NCBI GenBank assembly: GCA_009741485.1
Contig: CM019238.1
Coordinates: forward strand, 8,599,477-8,663,476
Source: Malurus cyaneus samueli
Lineage: Eukaryota > Chordata > Aves > Passeriformes > Maluridae
Reading direction: 5' to 3'
Length of the DNA stretch: 64,000 nt
Both the position numbers and the translations under genes were made by a program. The notes below the pieces were generated by a model. It was not told where the DNA came from. It saw only the letters and a program-made list of their open reading frames with translations, and did not search any database. Below are positions 26,416 through 40,212 of the stretch, one piece after another (within the stretch, counting starts at the first letter, position 1; each line of letters begins with the position of its first letter).

Positions 26416-29400
26416 TTGCAGCCATTTCATTATCCAAAGCTCAAATTTAATATTTCCTGCCACTTTACTATGGATGGCACTAGTAATACTTTTTCTTTTC
26501 TGTTGATATTGATTTAGCATATTGCTGATCATTTTCCTTGTCCAAGTGTGCTTTCCACAACTTGTTGCAGCGTCTGTTATGATCGTGCCACTCATGCCAA
26601 CTGTCTGTAGAAGTTGAATATTCATTTGTTGATACATTGATTACACAGTCTGTGAAAATAAAACTGTTTTGCCTCAACTCTCAAAGAGCATTTGAAACCT
26701 TCATACAGTCCACAGAGTTCCATCTTTGTTTTGCATTGCCAGCAAAATGACTCTGTATAGAAAACGTGAACATTCCTCACACCCATTAGCAGCTGAAACT
26801 CTCCTAATAGGCAGTGTTTTTTTCTTGTGCACTGTGATTAGTTGTTTTGCTGCCTTGGATGGCAGTTCTGCTAAATTTTTATTGCTTCATGTGCTTATGG
26901 CTCATTTATTGTTTTATTTTTCATCTGTTTGCTTACTGAATAGATTTATTGCCTTTGCATAAAATAATTCTCTTGAGATAACTACTTACTTCCACTGAGG
27001 ATTCTTCAGTTTTAAATTATTCTGCAGTTTTTGGTTTCTATTGCTCATATACAGAATTTTGCTAGCAATCTGCATGGATCCTGAGGAAAAGAAGAAAAAT
27101 TTAAAAAAGGGAAGAAACAATAATAATTTGAAGAAACTCAGTAAGGAAAAGTCAAGCTTATAAAATAAGTTATCACATTTAGGCCTTCATCCTTAAAGGA
27201 AACTTCCCTGAACAGCAATTTTCTTTCCAGAGCAGAAATTTTAGTGTTGGTCTGTATTTTCAGAAGAACTCTGGATGTTCAGTGCTCTGAGGAGTTCAGC
27301 TCACATATCTCTCTAGATAAATACATGATCAGATTTTAAAAATAATTAAGCACTGCACAACTGCAGCTTATTCTCAGTCTGGTTAAGATTTTCTTGTGAG
27401 CATGCCTCAAGTCTCTGCTCTGAAGCTGCTGAGACAGGTTATCAGTACAGAGCAAACAGCCATTTTGCAAAATGAAACAAAAAACATCTCTCCAAATTCT
27501 ATCCCGCAGCAGTAGGTTAAGCCGTTCTTGGATGCTCTCATTGTGCACTCTGACCATTTCTTATGAGATACTTACATTAGATTAGCTAATAAGAGAGAGT
27601 AATATCTACAGAAAACTTTGGCTTTCAGACCAGCCTTTTATAACTTAGGAGTGTTAAGGGCAGATGTCACAGACTTCTGTATTGTTTATCTACAAGGACT
27701 TAAACTGAAAATAAAACTGTTGTCATCTGAAATACATGGTAACCCTAATATCAGGAATAGTTTAACATGTTGAAAAACAGATGAGGAGTGAATATATTCC
27801 CTAGCAACAATGCAGATGCTGAATTACAGGAGCAATTGGATACCAGTCTTGTCATAGATATTACATTTCTCTGTATCACTGAACATTAGCTAATTAAAAA
27901 GTGCATTTAGCCAGAGGAATTATTTTTATGAATTCACAAATATGCTGTAAGCAAATACAAAGGAAAAGTAATAAAGCTTAATTTACTTATGAACACTCTG
28001 CCCCATCTGCTGTATACCTATATTTCAGCATCAGGATAATCCAGTATAATTTTAGTATTCCTTTTTTCAAAATATATTCAACTCATTAACAGATAACCAA
28101 ATTCTCACCTTCCTTAGAATATGACTATAAAAAACAAGTTCAAATGGTGATGAAATAATAATTTTATTTAATTTCCCAGGAGCAGCGACAACACTCACAC
28201 ATGTTTCCTTTTTTCAGGGATCACATTAAAGGAGCTTGTTATATTTGCATTGCTGCATAAAGCCATGTCCATTCCTGTGGACGAATGATTCCCTTAGATA
28301 ATGGATTTCCTATCTTTTCCAAAAGGAATAACAGGATCAGAGCAGAACAATGACTTTTCTCCTCTACATCTACCAAAATGTCCACAATTCCATAAAATCC
28401 TCCTTGAGGACATTCTTAAAAGTGGAGGCAGAGTGCTGACCACAGACAACATAGGCGGAGTTGTGTAAATCATTCCAGTTTATTTGATTCTTTTTCAGTT
28501 CTTAGTCTTCCAATTTTCAGAAAAGCAGCTAGATCAAACCAGTTAGTGCATTTTTTCCTTCATATATGTCTGCTTAAAAGCTTACTTTCAAGTAAAAATG
28601 ATGATGTTTAAATTGAAAGGAGGAAATTATGGTAAGCTTATACTCTGCTCTTTGTGAAGTAGTAATTCACAAGTGAAATTAAGTGAGGAGTGATATACTC
28701 TAGGGTTCCATTGGGGATTTTTCTTCCCACCCCCACTTCCCCAAACAGCAATAATCTGTCATGTAGGATGAATCCTTCAGTCCCAGCAGAGCCTGAGAGG
28801 TTTTTGGAGGCTTTACCAGAAGTCAGGAAGTGGAGGTTTGAAACCCTCCCCTGGAGCACATTGCCTTAAACAGGTGCCTGTTGTCTATTCCACAAAATCA
28901 GGTTATCCCTGCAGCCGTGCACCCATGTGCAGTGCCCTGTCATTTGTCAGGACAGAGTCCCAGCCTCTCTCCAACCAGATGGGTTCTGCTGATGACAAAC
29001 CATCCTCTCCTGAAGGTGCCAAACAAATGATACAATGGTTCTGCGCCCTTGGCCTTCTGCTTTATTGCTGAGCACTGGAGTAATTCCCTCCTCAGCCCTT
29101 CTTGGCTTCCTCAGACTCTTAAAATAGCACATTTGATGCACGCTGTCATCCATGACAATGTGCAATTCTAGCTTTCCATTGGAGCTTAAGATGCTTTCAG
29201 TTAATATCGTAAAAACTTTAAAGTTTGTACTGCACTCATTTGTGTTCTTACTGTGCTCCCTCTGAACCTCTTTGGCTCCTGCTTAACTTTTGTCATTTGC
29301 CACAAATGGGAAAACCGTGCAGGGCTGGCTCTGACCTGAGCCGGCCTCTTACAGAAATTATCAGCTGAACTAAATGTTATGGGATGTATTCAGACATGTA

Positions 29401-29880
29401 TGACTATGAAAGCAGAACCAAATAATTTACTGCAAAGAATTTAGCTTTTTATTTAGTGGGAGGGAAGGGCATTTGTTTTATAAGCTACTTGTTCTCCTGG
29501 AGCACATTGCTGTACAGAACATGACATTGCTGATGGGAGATCCTTTGTGACACTGAGAACACTTATATATTTGAGCTGAACAGATTAATATTGATTTGGT
29601 ATATGGAGCTAACTTATTATATGGACTTTGATAAATTTTGAATTACCTTGGGAATGCAGGACTAATTTTCTTATAATTCTTCAAATTCAGTTAACACACT
29701 TGCAGATATTAATTTCAAAACTATTCAAGCATATTCTTGTGAATTGTCCATGTGCCAGTTTTCATCCACTAAACATCTTGAATAATAGCAAACCTAGAAT
29801 TTTCTTGTGACCTTCTAGTTGTAGAAATCATCCCTAAGTCTCTCCAAATGTATAGTGTTTTTCCACTCTAATTTTAAAAC

Positions 29881-29926
29881 AACAAGCAAATACCAAAAAA
29901 AAAAAACAAAACCCCAAAACAAAACC
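29881..29926. repeat. A/C-rich low-complexity tract
   Basis: Runs of A interrupted by C, including A12 at 29,895-29,906 and aaccccaaaac units. Confidence 0.7.
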
Positions 29927-29975
29927 TTACTGTTTTCTAACAATTTCTTATTCCTTGATCTGTCACATGGCAGGA

Positions 29976-30022
29976 TTTATTTATTTATATTTATTTTATT
30001 TATTTATATATTATTTATAATT
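29976..30022. repeat. Imperfect (TTTA)n array
   Basis: About 47 bases of TTTA units with TATA interruptions. Confidence 0.8.
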
Positions 30023-31221
30023 TTAAATCCATATGAAGCATTTCAGGAACAATTTGATCTATGCAGAAATATTTCTTCTTTCAAATTTTCACCTGCTAGA
30101 GTCAAAAGGTTGCAAGACTTCATGTAAAGAATCGGAACACCATGGAACTGTTTCCCTTCTATGCACCTGTGAGTTTTCAGTCTTTCCTTATTTCATAAAG
30201 AGAGCGAGATGGTCATGAGTAGTGTAAAACATCAGGGAGGGGGAATGCAGCTTTTGGATGTGGAGGGGTGATAGGTTGGCAGTAGCACTGGGAGATGGAG
30301 GAAAATCGACAACTTCCCCAAGCAAAGCTGCAGCTCAAAGGTGTTGAAAGGAGAGGATCACACCTTTGTCTTTCATTTTCTCTTTGATGGTGCTGAACGC
30401 TGAAGAACATTTGTTCAGTGGAGGATGGAGCCAAAAGAGTTTGTTGATGCAGACCAAAGGGTTTTTTGGGAGAGCAAGGGAAGGAGAGGGTGCTTTGAGG
30501 AATGATTTTTCTATGCCCAGAGGCTCTGTATTTGAAGTAGCAGAACTACATGCAAAATCAAAATGAATACAAACCACACCAGTGTAAACAATGTTTTCCT
30601 CATTGCTTCCTGAGATTATCCTGTCTTTTATGCTGGTTTGATTCATTTTGGGGTTATTCATCAGGGTTGCATTTCAGATGTTATTTTCTTTTTTTGTTCT
30701 CTTCCTATTTTTCTTTCTTTCATTTTTTTTCTAATCTCCAGCAATGCTTAAATCTGTATCCAGATTTAAAATCCAGTAAAGTAACACCAAAACCAGAATT
30801 TCATGCAGTGAAATGCATTGGGAGAGTTTGCTGGTAGACATGTCGTGGAAGGCTTTCCTAGGTTATGTGTCACCCTTGCCCTGAGCCAGGATAGCTCTTT
30901 TTAAATGTTCTTCATTGCAGAGGAATAATAACTGAATTATTGAAAATAAATGAAGAGAGCATCTGCTCTGAGTTTTGGAGGCTATTATTAACAAATGTTG
31001 CTACATTTTAGGAGCCAAGTTTTGAAAACCATTAATACATACTTGTTATCAGCTTAGTAGCGCTCCTGAAACTTATTGTGAGCAAAAATTTTATTAATGC
31101 AGGAATTGCATACTAATGAATTACCAGAAGGATTTGAGGCACTAAGATCTACACATTTGCTATGGATTAGTAAAATAGTGCAGCAGTTTATATCAGTCCC
31201 CAGAAGACTCACAGACACTTA

Positions 31222-31948
31222 GAAGCACAGAATCACTCAGTTGTGAGAGCCCCTTTGTTATCTCTGGTTCTAACTGGTACTCAGGGCAGGATGTAGTTGG
31301 TTCTGTGTTTGCTCAGAACCTTGCAAAAGTGTTTTGGATAACTCCAAGGATAGAGGTTTCACAAGTCCCCTGGACCCTTGTTCACATCAGGTCACCTTCA
31401 CTGTGAAAAGATTTATTTCTTATATTTAGTGAAATTTTCCCACATTCCAGCATGTGTTTGTTGCCTGTTGTCCTGCCTATATCCTCTCCAGGAAGCATTT
31501 GGCTCCTTCTCCACAATCAGGGGTCCCCTGTGTCTGCTTTCTTCAGGCTGAACAAAGACAGCCCTTGCCCCCTCCTCAAACCCCAAGTGCTCCATCCAGC
31601 CCCCACCTTTCTAGGCCTTTGCAGGACCTCATTCCAGGGCAGCTTTGTCTGGCTTGTCAGAGGCACAAAATGAGACACTTGCATTGTGGTCTCCCAATGC
31701 TGAATAGAGATGAAGGATCACTTCTCTCAGGCTTCTGGCTGCATTCCTGCTAACTCTTCCCAGGATGCAGGTGGCCTTTTTTTGCTTCAAGGTCACACTG
31801 CTGGCTCTGGGTCAAGTTGTCCACCAGCACTCTCAAGTTTTTCTGCACTCACTTTCTCTTTCTGGCCCCACATCTCTGCTCCTTGTGTGGGATTCTTCTA
31901 TCAAAGACACAGGAAATCACAAATTTGCTGAACTTCATGAGGTCAGCA
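31222..31948 (-). mobile_element. CR1 LINE, 3' portion, about 730 bp (longest copy here)
   Basis: Read on + this is the reverse complement of a bird CR1. In order it shows cacagaatcact (the 3' end), cttcactgtgaaaagattt, ttgttgcctgttgtcctg, ttcaggctgaacaaagacag, tgctgaatagagatgaaggatca, cacactgctggctc, ttgtccaccag and ttgctgaacttcatgaggtc. The copy therefore runs from the 3' UTR into the C-terminal part of the reverse-transcriptase ORF and is truncated at about 31,948. Indels and stops have broken the reading frame, and divergence is visible throughout, so it is old and inactive. Open frames of 60-100 codons inside it are remnants or chance. Confidence 0.9.
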
Positions 31949-34900
31949 TCAGCAACTGAGAATCAGGATGTAATCAGTTAATTTGCCTTGGCTTCATATA
32001 CCCTTTCATGTTGTACCAGAGGTATTTAAATGTAGAGGCAGTTGTCTCTGTCCTTCAAACATTGGCCTTTAGTTCTCTTCACTAATAGCTTTGGTCAGTT
32101 AATAATGCATTTTACAGCAAGGTCAGGGTAAAAGGAGCTTTTACAGGTCAATATTTTACAGGGAATTGGTGAACCAAAAACTGTAATTATGCATATGAAA
32201 TAATCCCTTGAATAATTGGTGGTGATTAACTGGCTGTTAACATTGAGACAGGTTATAAGGATTTGATATAAGAGGTAGAAACCAACTTGCCAAACTTATG
32301 ACAAGTAAATGTTATATATTCCATAAAGTCCTCAATTTACTGTCTTATATCTGGACAATAGGGCAAGTACAGCAATAATTGTGGGTTTTATCAATTGGTA
32401 TTGCCATCTAAAAAAATGCATCTTTATGGTGAGTCTTGATGGCAGTACACCAGAGAGCTTCAAAAAGTTGACAACCCTTGGCTGGTGCATAAGATTAAAT
32501 TATGAGTGTTAACAGTGCTTAAAAGTTTAACCTGGGTAAATATTTTATGCGCAATTGCATTTTTCCCAAATAGTTTGATACTGTGCAACAGAACACAGCT
32601 GCATAAAGCTTCTAAGTATCACCTCGCAAATTTCAGCAACATTGAGAACAGTGTGTGGACATCAACTAAATTCCATATTTTTGAAATCAATAACACATCC
32701 AAGAAAGTCCTATACCTACAAAAGAGAACAGAAAAATCTCTGTGAAAATAACTGTATTGTGGCTGAAATAATTCATCTTTTAATTCTGATTAAACCATAA
32801 ATCCACTGTTCTCAAACTACCTCCAGCCGAGTCCTCCCACCCCCAGAAATGATGTACTGGAGATATGTTTGAGATTTGGAAGGAGGAGCTAAAAGAGTTA
32901 TGGAAGAGATAACTGAAATTGTAAAAATATCTAAACAATAAATCTTCGCAAAGAGTTTTAGTTGAACTGGCAGGTTTAGGAAGGAAAACTTCATGTATGC
33001 AACGCAGTATATAGACAAATTACAGGGAGAAAAAGCTCAGTAGGAGTCACTTTGATCTTTAAGAACAAAGATTCAAAATAATTTCTTTCTTATCCCAAGT
33101 ATATTTCAAAAACATCAGTTATAAAATCTTCTGAGGTGTCTCTTAGTTTTTCCTATGGAAATAGTTACATTTCCTGGAGAATATTTAAATTTTCATTGAA
33201 AAGGGGACTAGATCCCAGATGATACATCTTTTAGGAACTGATCTAATTAGCCATTGTGCTCAACTATCCCTTTCTAAGAAGTCTTTCTTCAACTTTCTTA
33301 GCCAAACTGAGTTTCACTGGAGGATTTTTCTGGGTTTATGGGCTTCAGACAGTGCCTCAGACTCCCCCAGCATTTGTCTTTAGCTCATATCCAATGAACC
33401 CTTGCAGGGCTGTTTAACTAGGATAGTACTGTAAGGTAGCGACTGATTATTTTGGTAAAATTGCTCTATAAACTGTCTGCTATTTCACTCTACTTATTTT
33501 TAAGCATGCTATGAACTTCTAGAATGACAAATACTAAAGAACTTAATTAGGTCTACTTATAATTGCTTACGCAGTACTTTAAGAATGCAAATTCACCTGG
33601 CACAAAATTAAAAAGAATAAATTTAGCAAGTGCTACCCTTTTAATTCGAATACAAGTCAAAATAGTCTGTAACACTCATAGCAGACAACATATACCATTT
33701 TTACAGTGCAGAAAAATTCCTGTTTTTTACAGCTGGTGCTGATTAAAATACATTCACCTAATTCAATTTAATAAAACTAGCTAATTTAAGAGAAGTCAGT
33801 GTGTTAAAATTTACCGTACATGACAATTTTTCTCATTTCAGAATGCACCCTACCACCTCTATTTGATTAGATTTCTTATTGTATGTTCTGAAAAGGTTAA
33901 TGAATTAAGGTTAACAAAGCAGCTCAGGTTCTATAATTGGATGTAATAAGCTGATGTCGTGATGGGCTTCTTTGTCAATGTAATTCTAATGAGAGATTTT
34001 TGATGTACTATAAAACAACATGGCAAGAAGTGCAAAGGAAAACATGATCTCTTAATTCCTGGTTTACAGATTTGCTATAGAAATTCTTTCATTTCCTAGC
34101 TGGTGTAAACAGCTAACAAAGTTCTCTGCAGTTTTATACTCCATATCTGTGAGCATGTTCCTCAAAGGCAATTACTTTTCTCTGCCATAAATGGAGACAG
34201 AAAATTTTTGTTACAAGAATCAAGCTCTGTAAAAAGGTGTCTCCTGAACTCTTTCTGAAACCCAGTTGTGCTTTGAGTTTCTACTTGGGATTTCAGAGTG
34301 CTTTGAAAGTGAATCTTGACACTTGACCTTGGTTTTGCTGGGGTAAAAATGAGAGGCTGGTCATCTTTGATTTTCTTGATCTCTCAAGAATCACTGAATC
34401 TCCCTCATCTGTGAATCTAGTTTCAGTTTGCAGTACTATTCTTTGAATAGATATGATGAATTATACACAGTAAAGCTTGAATAGCAGTGATACTTCTGTA
34501 TATCTGTTGTGATTCTTTATATCATCTCACTGACTCATGTGTTCCAGCATTGCACTTGGTCATCTCACTCTAAACCCACAGTGCCAAACATTTGATTCTT
34601 TCGTATTTTCTGTGTTGTGATCTTTCAACTCTAGAAGATGCTTTTGCTATTAGTTTCCAATTCTCTAACCTTGCCTTTCTGGCACTACTGAACTTCATTC
34701 TGTTTGTATTACATGAGTCCTCAAGAAATGTGGTTCTGTTGTATGGTATCCTGAGTTTTTCTGCATTCATGAAATAGCCTGGATTTCTCCCATCCTCACA
34801 GCTGACAAGAACCTTCTTTATTTTTATAAGAAAATATTCTCTTTAACGGTAAGATGTTTTACAAGATGGGTCCAAACTGAAACTCAGGGAATGAAATGTT

Positions 34901-35677
34901 TTGAATCTTTTCTAAGCTCAGGATTTTTCTTTTCTCTCTTTTTCCTTTCTAGTTGTAATAATGTCCTGATCTACCATATAACATTTTGCTAATATTTTCC
35001 CTTGAGGCATAACATTAAATACTTTACTGAAATACAGATCAATAACAGCTGTTTTGTTTCCTATACCTCATGCGGAAATAGTGTGGATTAGTAATAGAAA
35101 TGGCTCGTGTGCAATAAACAGTGAAGGTAATTACAGTGGGAGAGGAATGGGAGGCACATGCAAGGTGAATGGACTGAAGCAAATTATCACTTTGAACAAT
35201 GAAATTTAGATGTGGACCAGGTTTTTAATATTTTATTTGCAGCTGAAGTTCCTAGTTTTCATATCTGCATACCAAAATGACTATATTCTATCATGTAATG
35301 ACTAAAATAAACTCGGGGGGGAGGGGGTGGAGAATATAGCTCAATGTCTGACAAATAGAACATGCAAATGTGAAATGAATTGCCGTGATGTAGGTGAGTA
35401 ACGTAAGCAAATTCTCTTTCAGCCATACTTGGAGATCTTTTTTTAAGGAAGTATTTACCCCATCCCTACCATAACCAATCTTCAAATAGCATTCAATGTT
35501 TTCAGTGTATTTCAGGGGTTTTGTACATCTTTCATTTTTATTAGAAGATCACCAGATAACTGAAGTTATAATTAATCCTCCACATTTATCTAAATCATGT
35601 GGCAACATAAGTAGGTATATTAATAACCATAGTTTCTGTAGATGAAGTCATTTTTCCATATACCTAATTAGAGACTG
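31949..35677. other. Non-coding stretch
   Basis: No gene or transposon recognised. It includes a G-rich run at 35,314-35,330. The acceptor-like site tctcatttcag ending at about 33,841 has no convincing donor downstream. Confidence 0.5.
35314..35330 (+). repeat. G-rich run
   Basis: A G7-A-G5-TGG string on +. It falls just short of a classical four-run, three-tetrad quadruplex pattern unless the long G run is split, so any structure would be imperfect. Confidence 0.5.
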
Positions 35678-35820
35678 GATAAGACTGGAAGGGACCTCCA
35701 GAGATCCAAACCCCTGCTCAGGCAGGGCCACCAAGGCAGATTGTCCAGGGACCATCCCCACATGGATTTTGAAATAGCTCTAAGGAGAGAGATCATACAG
35801 CTTCTCTGTGCAACCTACAG
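35678..35820 (-). mobile_element. CR1 LINE 3' fragment
   Basis: The reverse complement of a CR1 3' region, with the words actggaagggacctccagag, cccctgctcaggcagggcca, ttgtccagggaccat and gattttgaaatagctc, ending near cttctctgtgcaacct. About 143 bases remain. The 3' terminus is at the low coordinate. It belongs to a different CR1 3'-end type from the + strand copy at 24.6 kb. Confidence 0.85.
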
Positions 35821-38800
35821 GTACAAATAAGTACTATTAGTATAAAAAATCTGCAACTTTTGACTGTCAACGTATGGGTTTTGCATACTATACTATAAAC
35901 TTGCATTCATGAAGAATAGCTGGACAAAATCTAAATTGAAAGTCTTACTACAAGTCTGCAGAAGTGTTTCAAGCTAACTATTTTCCTTAAGATTTAGAGA
36001 ATAGCTATTTATCATAATAAATAGTCATTTATATGCTATCAAAAGAACCTTCCAATTTAAATTCAGTGTTTATCTATACAGCAACAAAAAGGAAAATTAA
36101 AACTGAAACATACATAGAATCTGTATTTGTTTTTCTCATACCTGTTTCCCCTGGCTGAGTCAAGCTTAGGGGAAGAATTTGATTGAAGTACCATTGCGTT
36201 TATACATTTAGTATAACACTTTTATATATATAGCATTTCTCAAATCATTCTACCTGAAGTCTCTTCCAAGGAAAATGCATTATTCATTTTTATATATTTC
36301 TAGCAATGGCTATGATATTCAAAGTCTTGCATAAAAAGCACATTGGTTTGACCCAAAGAACTCCTGTCTTATGAGAACAAAGTATGTTGTGTCCACAATA
36401 CCATGTCCATCATAAATCTGTTAAATGCACCATTTAAAATAGATAACTCAATCTTTCATCAGTGTGAGGTGGAATGAATAAATACCAGATCATATGGTAT
36501 AGCAGCACCTACCTTCTAAATAAATAAATAAATAAATACCATACCATATATTCTTTTAGTAGGTGTACATTTTCAATGTATTCTCCTTAATTGTACAAAT
36601 TTTTTATAGAGTTTGGTTTGATATGAATATGTGCCCATTTCTGTTGACTGCCTTTCAGCTGGTATAAATTGTGATTGTTCCCTAAGCCACTGAACCCATG
36701 AATGTTTGCATCAGCCTGGCACCCGCTTGAATAATGTGCTAGCAGCTTGCAGTGACCAGAGAGGGAAATTGTATAAAAATGAAGCTGAATGAGGCCTGGA
36801 AAAATGTTTTTGAATAGACCTCTCAGGCTACAAAATAAATTTGCATTCCTAGTCTACTGTTTCTTAACAGTACCAGCAAAAATACAACCATTTCATATCA
36901 ATAAGTCATATGAATGGAATATGCAATGTGAATAAAAGTAAGAAGCTGTATCTGTCACTTTCCAATCCATCTGGGTTTTAATGAAAGCTGCTAGGTTATG
37001 ATAATGAAAATACCTAAGAAACTAAATTCTTGTGCTCCTTTTTTAAACCTATTTTTTAAACCTGCATAATCACACAGGCAAATTTAAGTGCCTTACAGAT
37101 TGTTAAAAGAAGCATTTTTCTCAAAATTAGATTTAGCATTCATTTCTATTTGTTGTTGTGTTGTTACACACAGCATATAAACATTATTTAAGAAACATAC
37201 TCACCAATCAAGCAGCACTTATTTTATAATTATTTTGGGTTACAAATGAATTTGAATATGAAAAATATACCCTGCACTTCTGAGCTCCTCTCATTAAATC
37301 ATCACCAGAAAAAAGACCTTATTGTGTCATAGCAGGTAGAAGTGACACATGGAGTGATGAACTAATTCATTCTACTGATGAGGCCTTTCAACTGAGTCAA
37401 TATTAGAGATTATAACCTGTCATAGTTGAAAACACATAAAATTTACTTAATCTGTTACTAGGACATGAATATAAAAAGAAAACTCAATCAGCGTCTGCAA
37501 GTAAGGAAATATTTTTGTGACCTTCATCACTCTGATGGAAATCCAGGGGGTCAGCTGGATTCACTTTTATGTATTCATTGTTTCATATCCTGCCTGTTTT
37601 CTTGCTAATTAGTGCTTGAGTTTGCTCACTCCCCTGTCTGCTCACAAGGATGTTCAGTGGTGTTTAGCCAATACCTTTCTGTAAAATAGAGAGGCTGTTT
37701 TTTTGCAGGGAGACACGTTGAGAGTAATAGCACAGCAATAGCAAAATGACACTAAGTATAATGGAAAGTTAATGGGAGGATACCCTGGCTACTGCTAGGC
37801 AAGCCTGTGTCAGAGGGATTACAATAACCAGTATTATTTCTATTATCCAAGGGCTGTTATGATCTTCTGAGTGCAACTGTGCTGTAAAAGTAGGGATGGG
37901 AAGTATTGAAAAATTACTGTAATAGAGGACTATAGAGCTCAGTGTAATTTTGAGTGATTGCAGCACTGTTTCCATGCTACTTTTGAAAATCATGGACCCA
38001 CAAAGGGCTTTGGCATCCCAGCTCTGCATTTAGAACAGGAGAAGAGTACACATCAATCTTCCTCTAAAATGTCATGAACAGAATATAGTTTGCTGTTATT
38101 TGCAGATTCCCAAAGAGTTTAAGGAAGATTGAAAGATGACAATAAAAATGGTGACAATTCCGTTTAGGCCAGTGAGGTATTTCCATTTCTTCCCAAGTTT
38201 GTGTATGCACTTTCTGCGAACAAAAGGTGGGCATTTGGTCTTCTAAATCTGCTTGCCAGCTTGCTTTATTCACTGATTCCTCATTTCCTTTTGCTATCAC
38301 ACCAGCACCTACCTGCTTAATGAATAAGTAGAGTTTAAGTGCATTTCTTTTCAGGTACTTTAAGTGACTGATTTCAAAACTCTTCATGCTAGATTGGTCT
38401 GTGTATAAAAAAGGGGCCACAGCAAATGCCCCTTAGTTGACCAGTTTAGTGAACCAAAAGCCACGGCCTGCCTATTTATTTCATTTCAGACTAAACACAC
38501 ACCTGAACTACTTCCTCTGTGATTTAAACTCAACTAACAAGGCATTAATCAGCTCTAATCTTAACCAATATTCTTGAAATGATAGTGATGGACTAATAAC
38601 AAGTGGGAGGAAAGCTTTATTATGTTTATTCACGCAGTTTAGGATTTTAGCCTTTTCAGTGATAGGGTCTCACCAGGAATTATTGACATGGTAGAGGTTT
38701 TTATGGAAGGAAATAGTGTCAATGACTCACTAGTGAAAGGTGTTGCTAACATGGGACATACCCTATCTACATATGGAATATAAGTTTTTCTTATTGCTTT

Positions 38801-40149
38801 GTGTCTTTGAGTTTCTAGTGATGGTGGACATTTAGAACAGGTACCTGATTGTTCAGGCTTCTAATAAGTTTTTATTCTTGTTTGAGCTCTCTGTGTCAAT
38901 ACTGATCCCAATACTGTGTTCATTTCCAATTGAGGATGAATGTTAAAAAATATAGAAGCTCAGTGTGTTGAATGAAGAATGATTAAAGAAAGATTAAAGA
39001 GAAAATGTAATTCATAGAGAAAATATTCAAGAATGTAAGTTTTGAAGTATTTGTCAAATACAATATGGTGATCAGTTTTTTCTCTAAATGTCAGTGTAAT
39101 AGAATGTTACTAACAGATGAGCCTTCAATCTACCAGAGAAAGGTTTAAATATATATATTAAAAATGTCTTAGAAATGAAAGCTCAAGTAGAACAAATTTA
39201 GAGCAGAAATGAAATAACATTAGTGATAGTAAGTTAGCAATTGGAAAAACTTACCAAATACATAAGCAACTTACTTTGCTTTTAATCAGTTTATAATTTT
39301 TCCTACAATAAATATTTGTTTGAAATGGAAAGTTATTAATAATATCAAGAAATAAAACTAGGTGTTTAACTCAATTTTTCTTGTCAAGTGACTGTAGTCT
39401 TTTTATGCACACCTTCAAAAGTACTGGTTGATCATTTCATGAAGTGGTTGTGTATTTCTTTGCTCTTTACAGATTCTGCAGTGAGAAAGGCAGTCCATCA
39501 GTTCTTTGGCTATTCCCTTTGCTATTCTTGTAGCCCTTTACTTTTTTTCAGTAGGTTTTTGGATATTGAGGTTCCAAGAGTAGGATACCCTAAAATGTTT
39601 GGTCTGTCAACTTAGATAAATAAAAGTTTTTTTTAATTATTTCTGTATCTGTTCAAAATGTTTAACTGTTGGGGTTTTTTTCCTACAAGACAGAGTTAAT
39701 TTGAAAGAGCAAATAGGAGGTATTTGGAAGGCTTGAAAGAATAGTTCTGTTCTGATTTTAAAATGTCAGGTCTATAAGCCTCTGAGTATTTTGAAATAAA
39801 GAGGTACTAGAATGTTTTTTTGGGTTTTTAGCTATATCATGAAAACTCTGGGGATGGCTATTTTTCATCCTTCTCTGCAAAGAATTGTCACAGCTGCATA
39901 AAATCCAATCAATAGATAAATCAGTCTTCTCATATAATAGGTTTTAGGTGGAGAGGACAAAATTCTGAAGGTGCCACGCAGGTTTAATGGCATTTTCCAA
40001 AGTTCAAGCACATTATTTTTACTCTAATACTAGCCGGCATTATTAAAATTGCAGAAGACATTGACTCTCAAAGAGCTGTTACAATGATGTACCGTGTGCT
40101 GTCCTCCCAAGTTCAAGGGTGAATTCTGCTGCTCATACTTCTTTTACAG
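35821..40149. other. Non-coding, intron-like stretch
   Basis: Nothing is recognised except a (TAAA)5 array at 36,518-36,538 and ordinary AT-rich sequence. Just before the exon candidate, the sequence from 40,130 (catacttcttttacag) forms a normal polypyrimidine tract and acceptor. Confidence 0.5.
36518..36538. repeat. (AAAT)5 microsatellite
   Basis: Five perfect tetranucleotide units plus one extra base. Confidence 0.9.
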
Positions 40150-40212
40150 GCTCGTGAGTCTGCCAGCATCGTGAGGATTCAATCAGTATCCTCGATCGAT
40201 GGACTGAATATG
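40150..40212 (+). CDS. Candidate internal coding exon, gene not recognised (63 nt)
   Basis: This is the best exon candidate in the window. It has a good acceptor (cttcttttacag|G) and an acceptable donor (ATG|gtaaag). Only one frame is open, phase 0 at both ends, giving 21 residues that begin ARESASIVRIQ and end DGLNM. The other two frames stop early. Four CpGs fall in 63 bases (ctcgtg, atcgtg, ctcgatcgat), while surrounding kilobases are CpG-poor, as expected if the codons are under selection. The serine-rich, charged peptide suggests a linker or cytoplasmic region rather than a membrane segment. I do not recognise the protein. The length, a multiple of three with phase 0-0, would suit a cassette exon. 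Confidence 0.5.

Larger units (their letters stand above)
24837..31221. other. Non-coding stretch
   Basis: No exon or recognisable transposon. It holds simple sequence: (TTTTG)-type units at 25,396-25,411, A15 at 26,401-26,415, an A/C-rich run at 29,881-29,926 and an imperfect (TTTA)n array at 29,976-30,022. A GC-richer part at 28,690-29,160 carries several overlapping short frames with no recognised product. Confidence 0.5.

Noticed and set aside
35314..35330. G-quadruplex
   Set aside because: Only two long G runs plus GG; it does not cleanly meet the four-run pattern.
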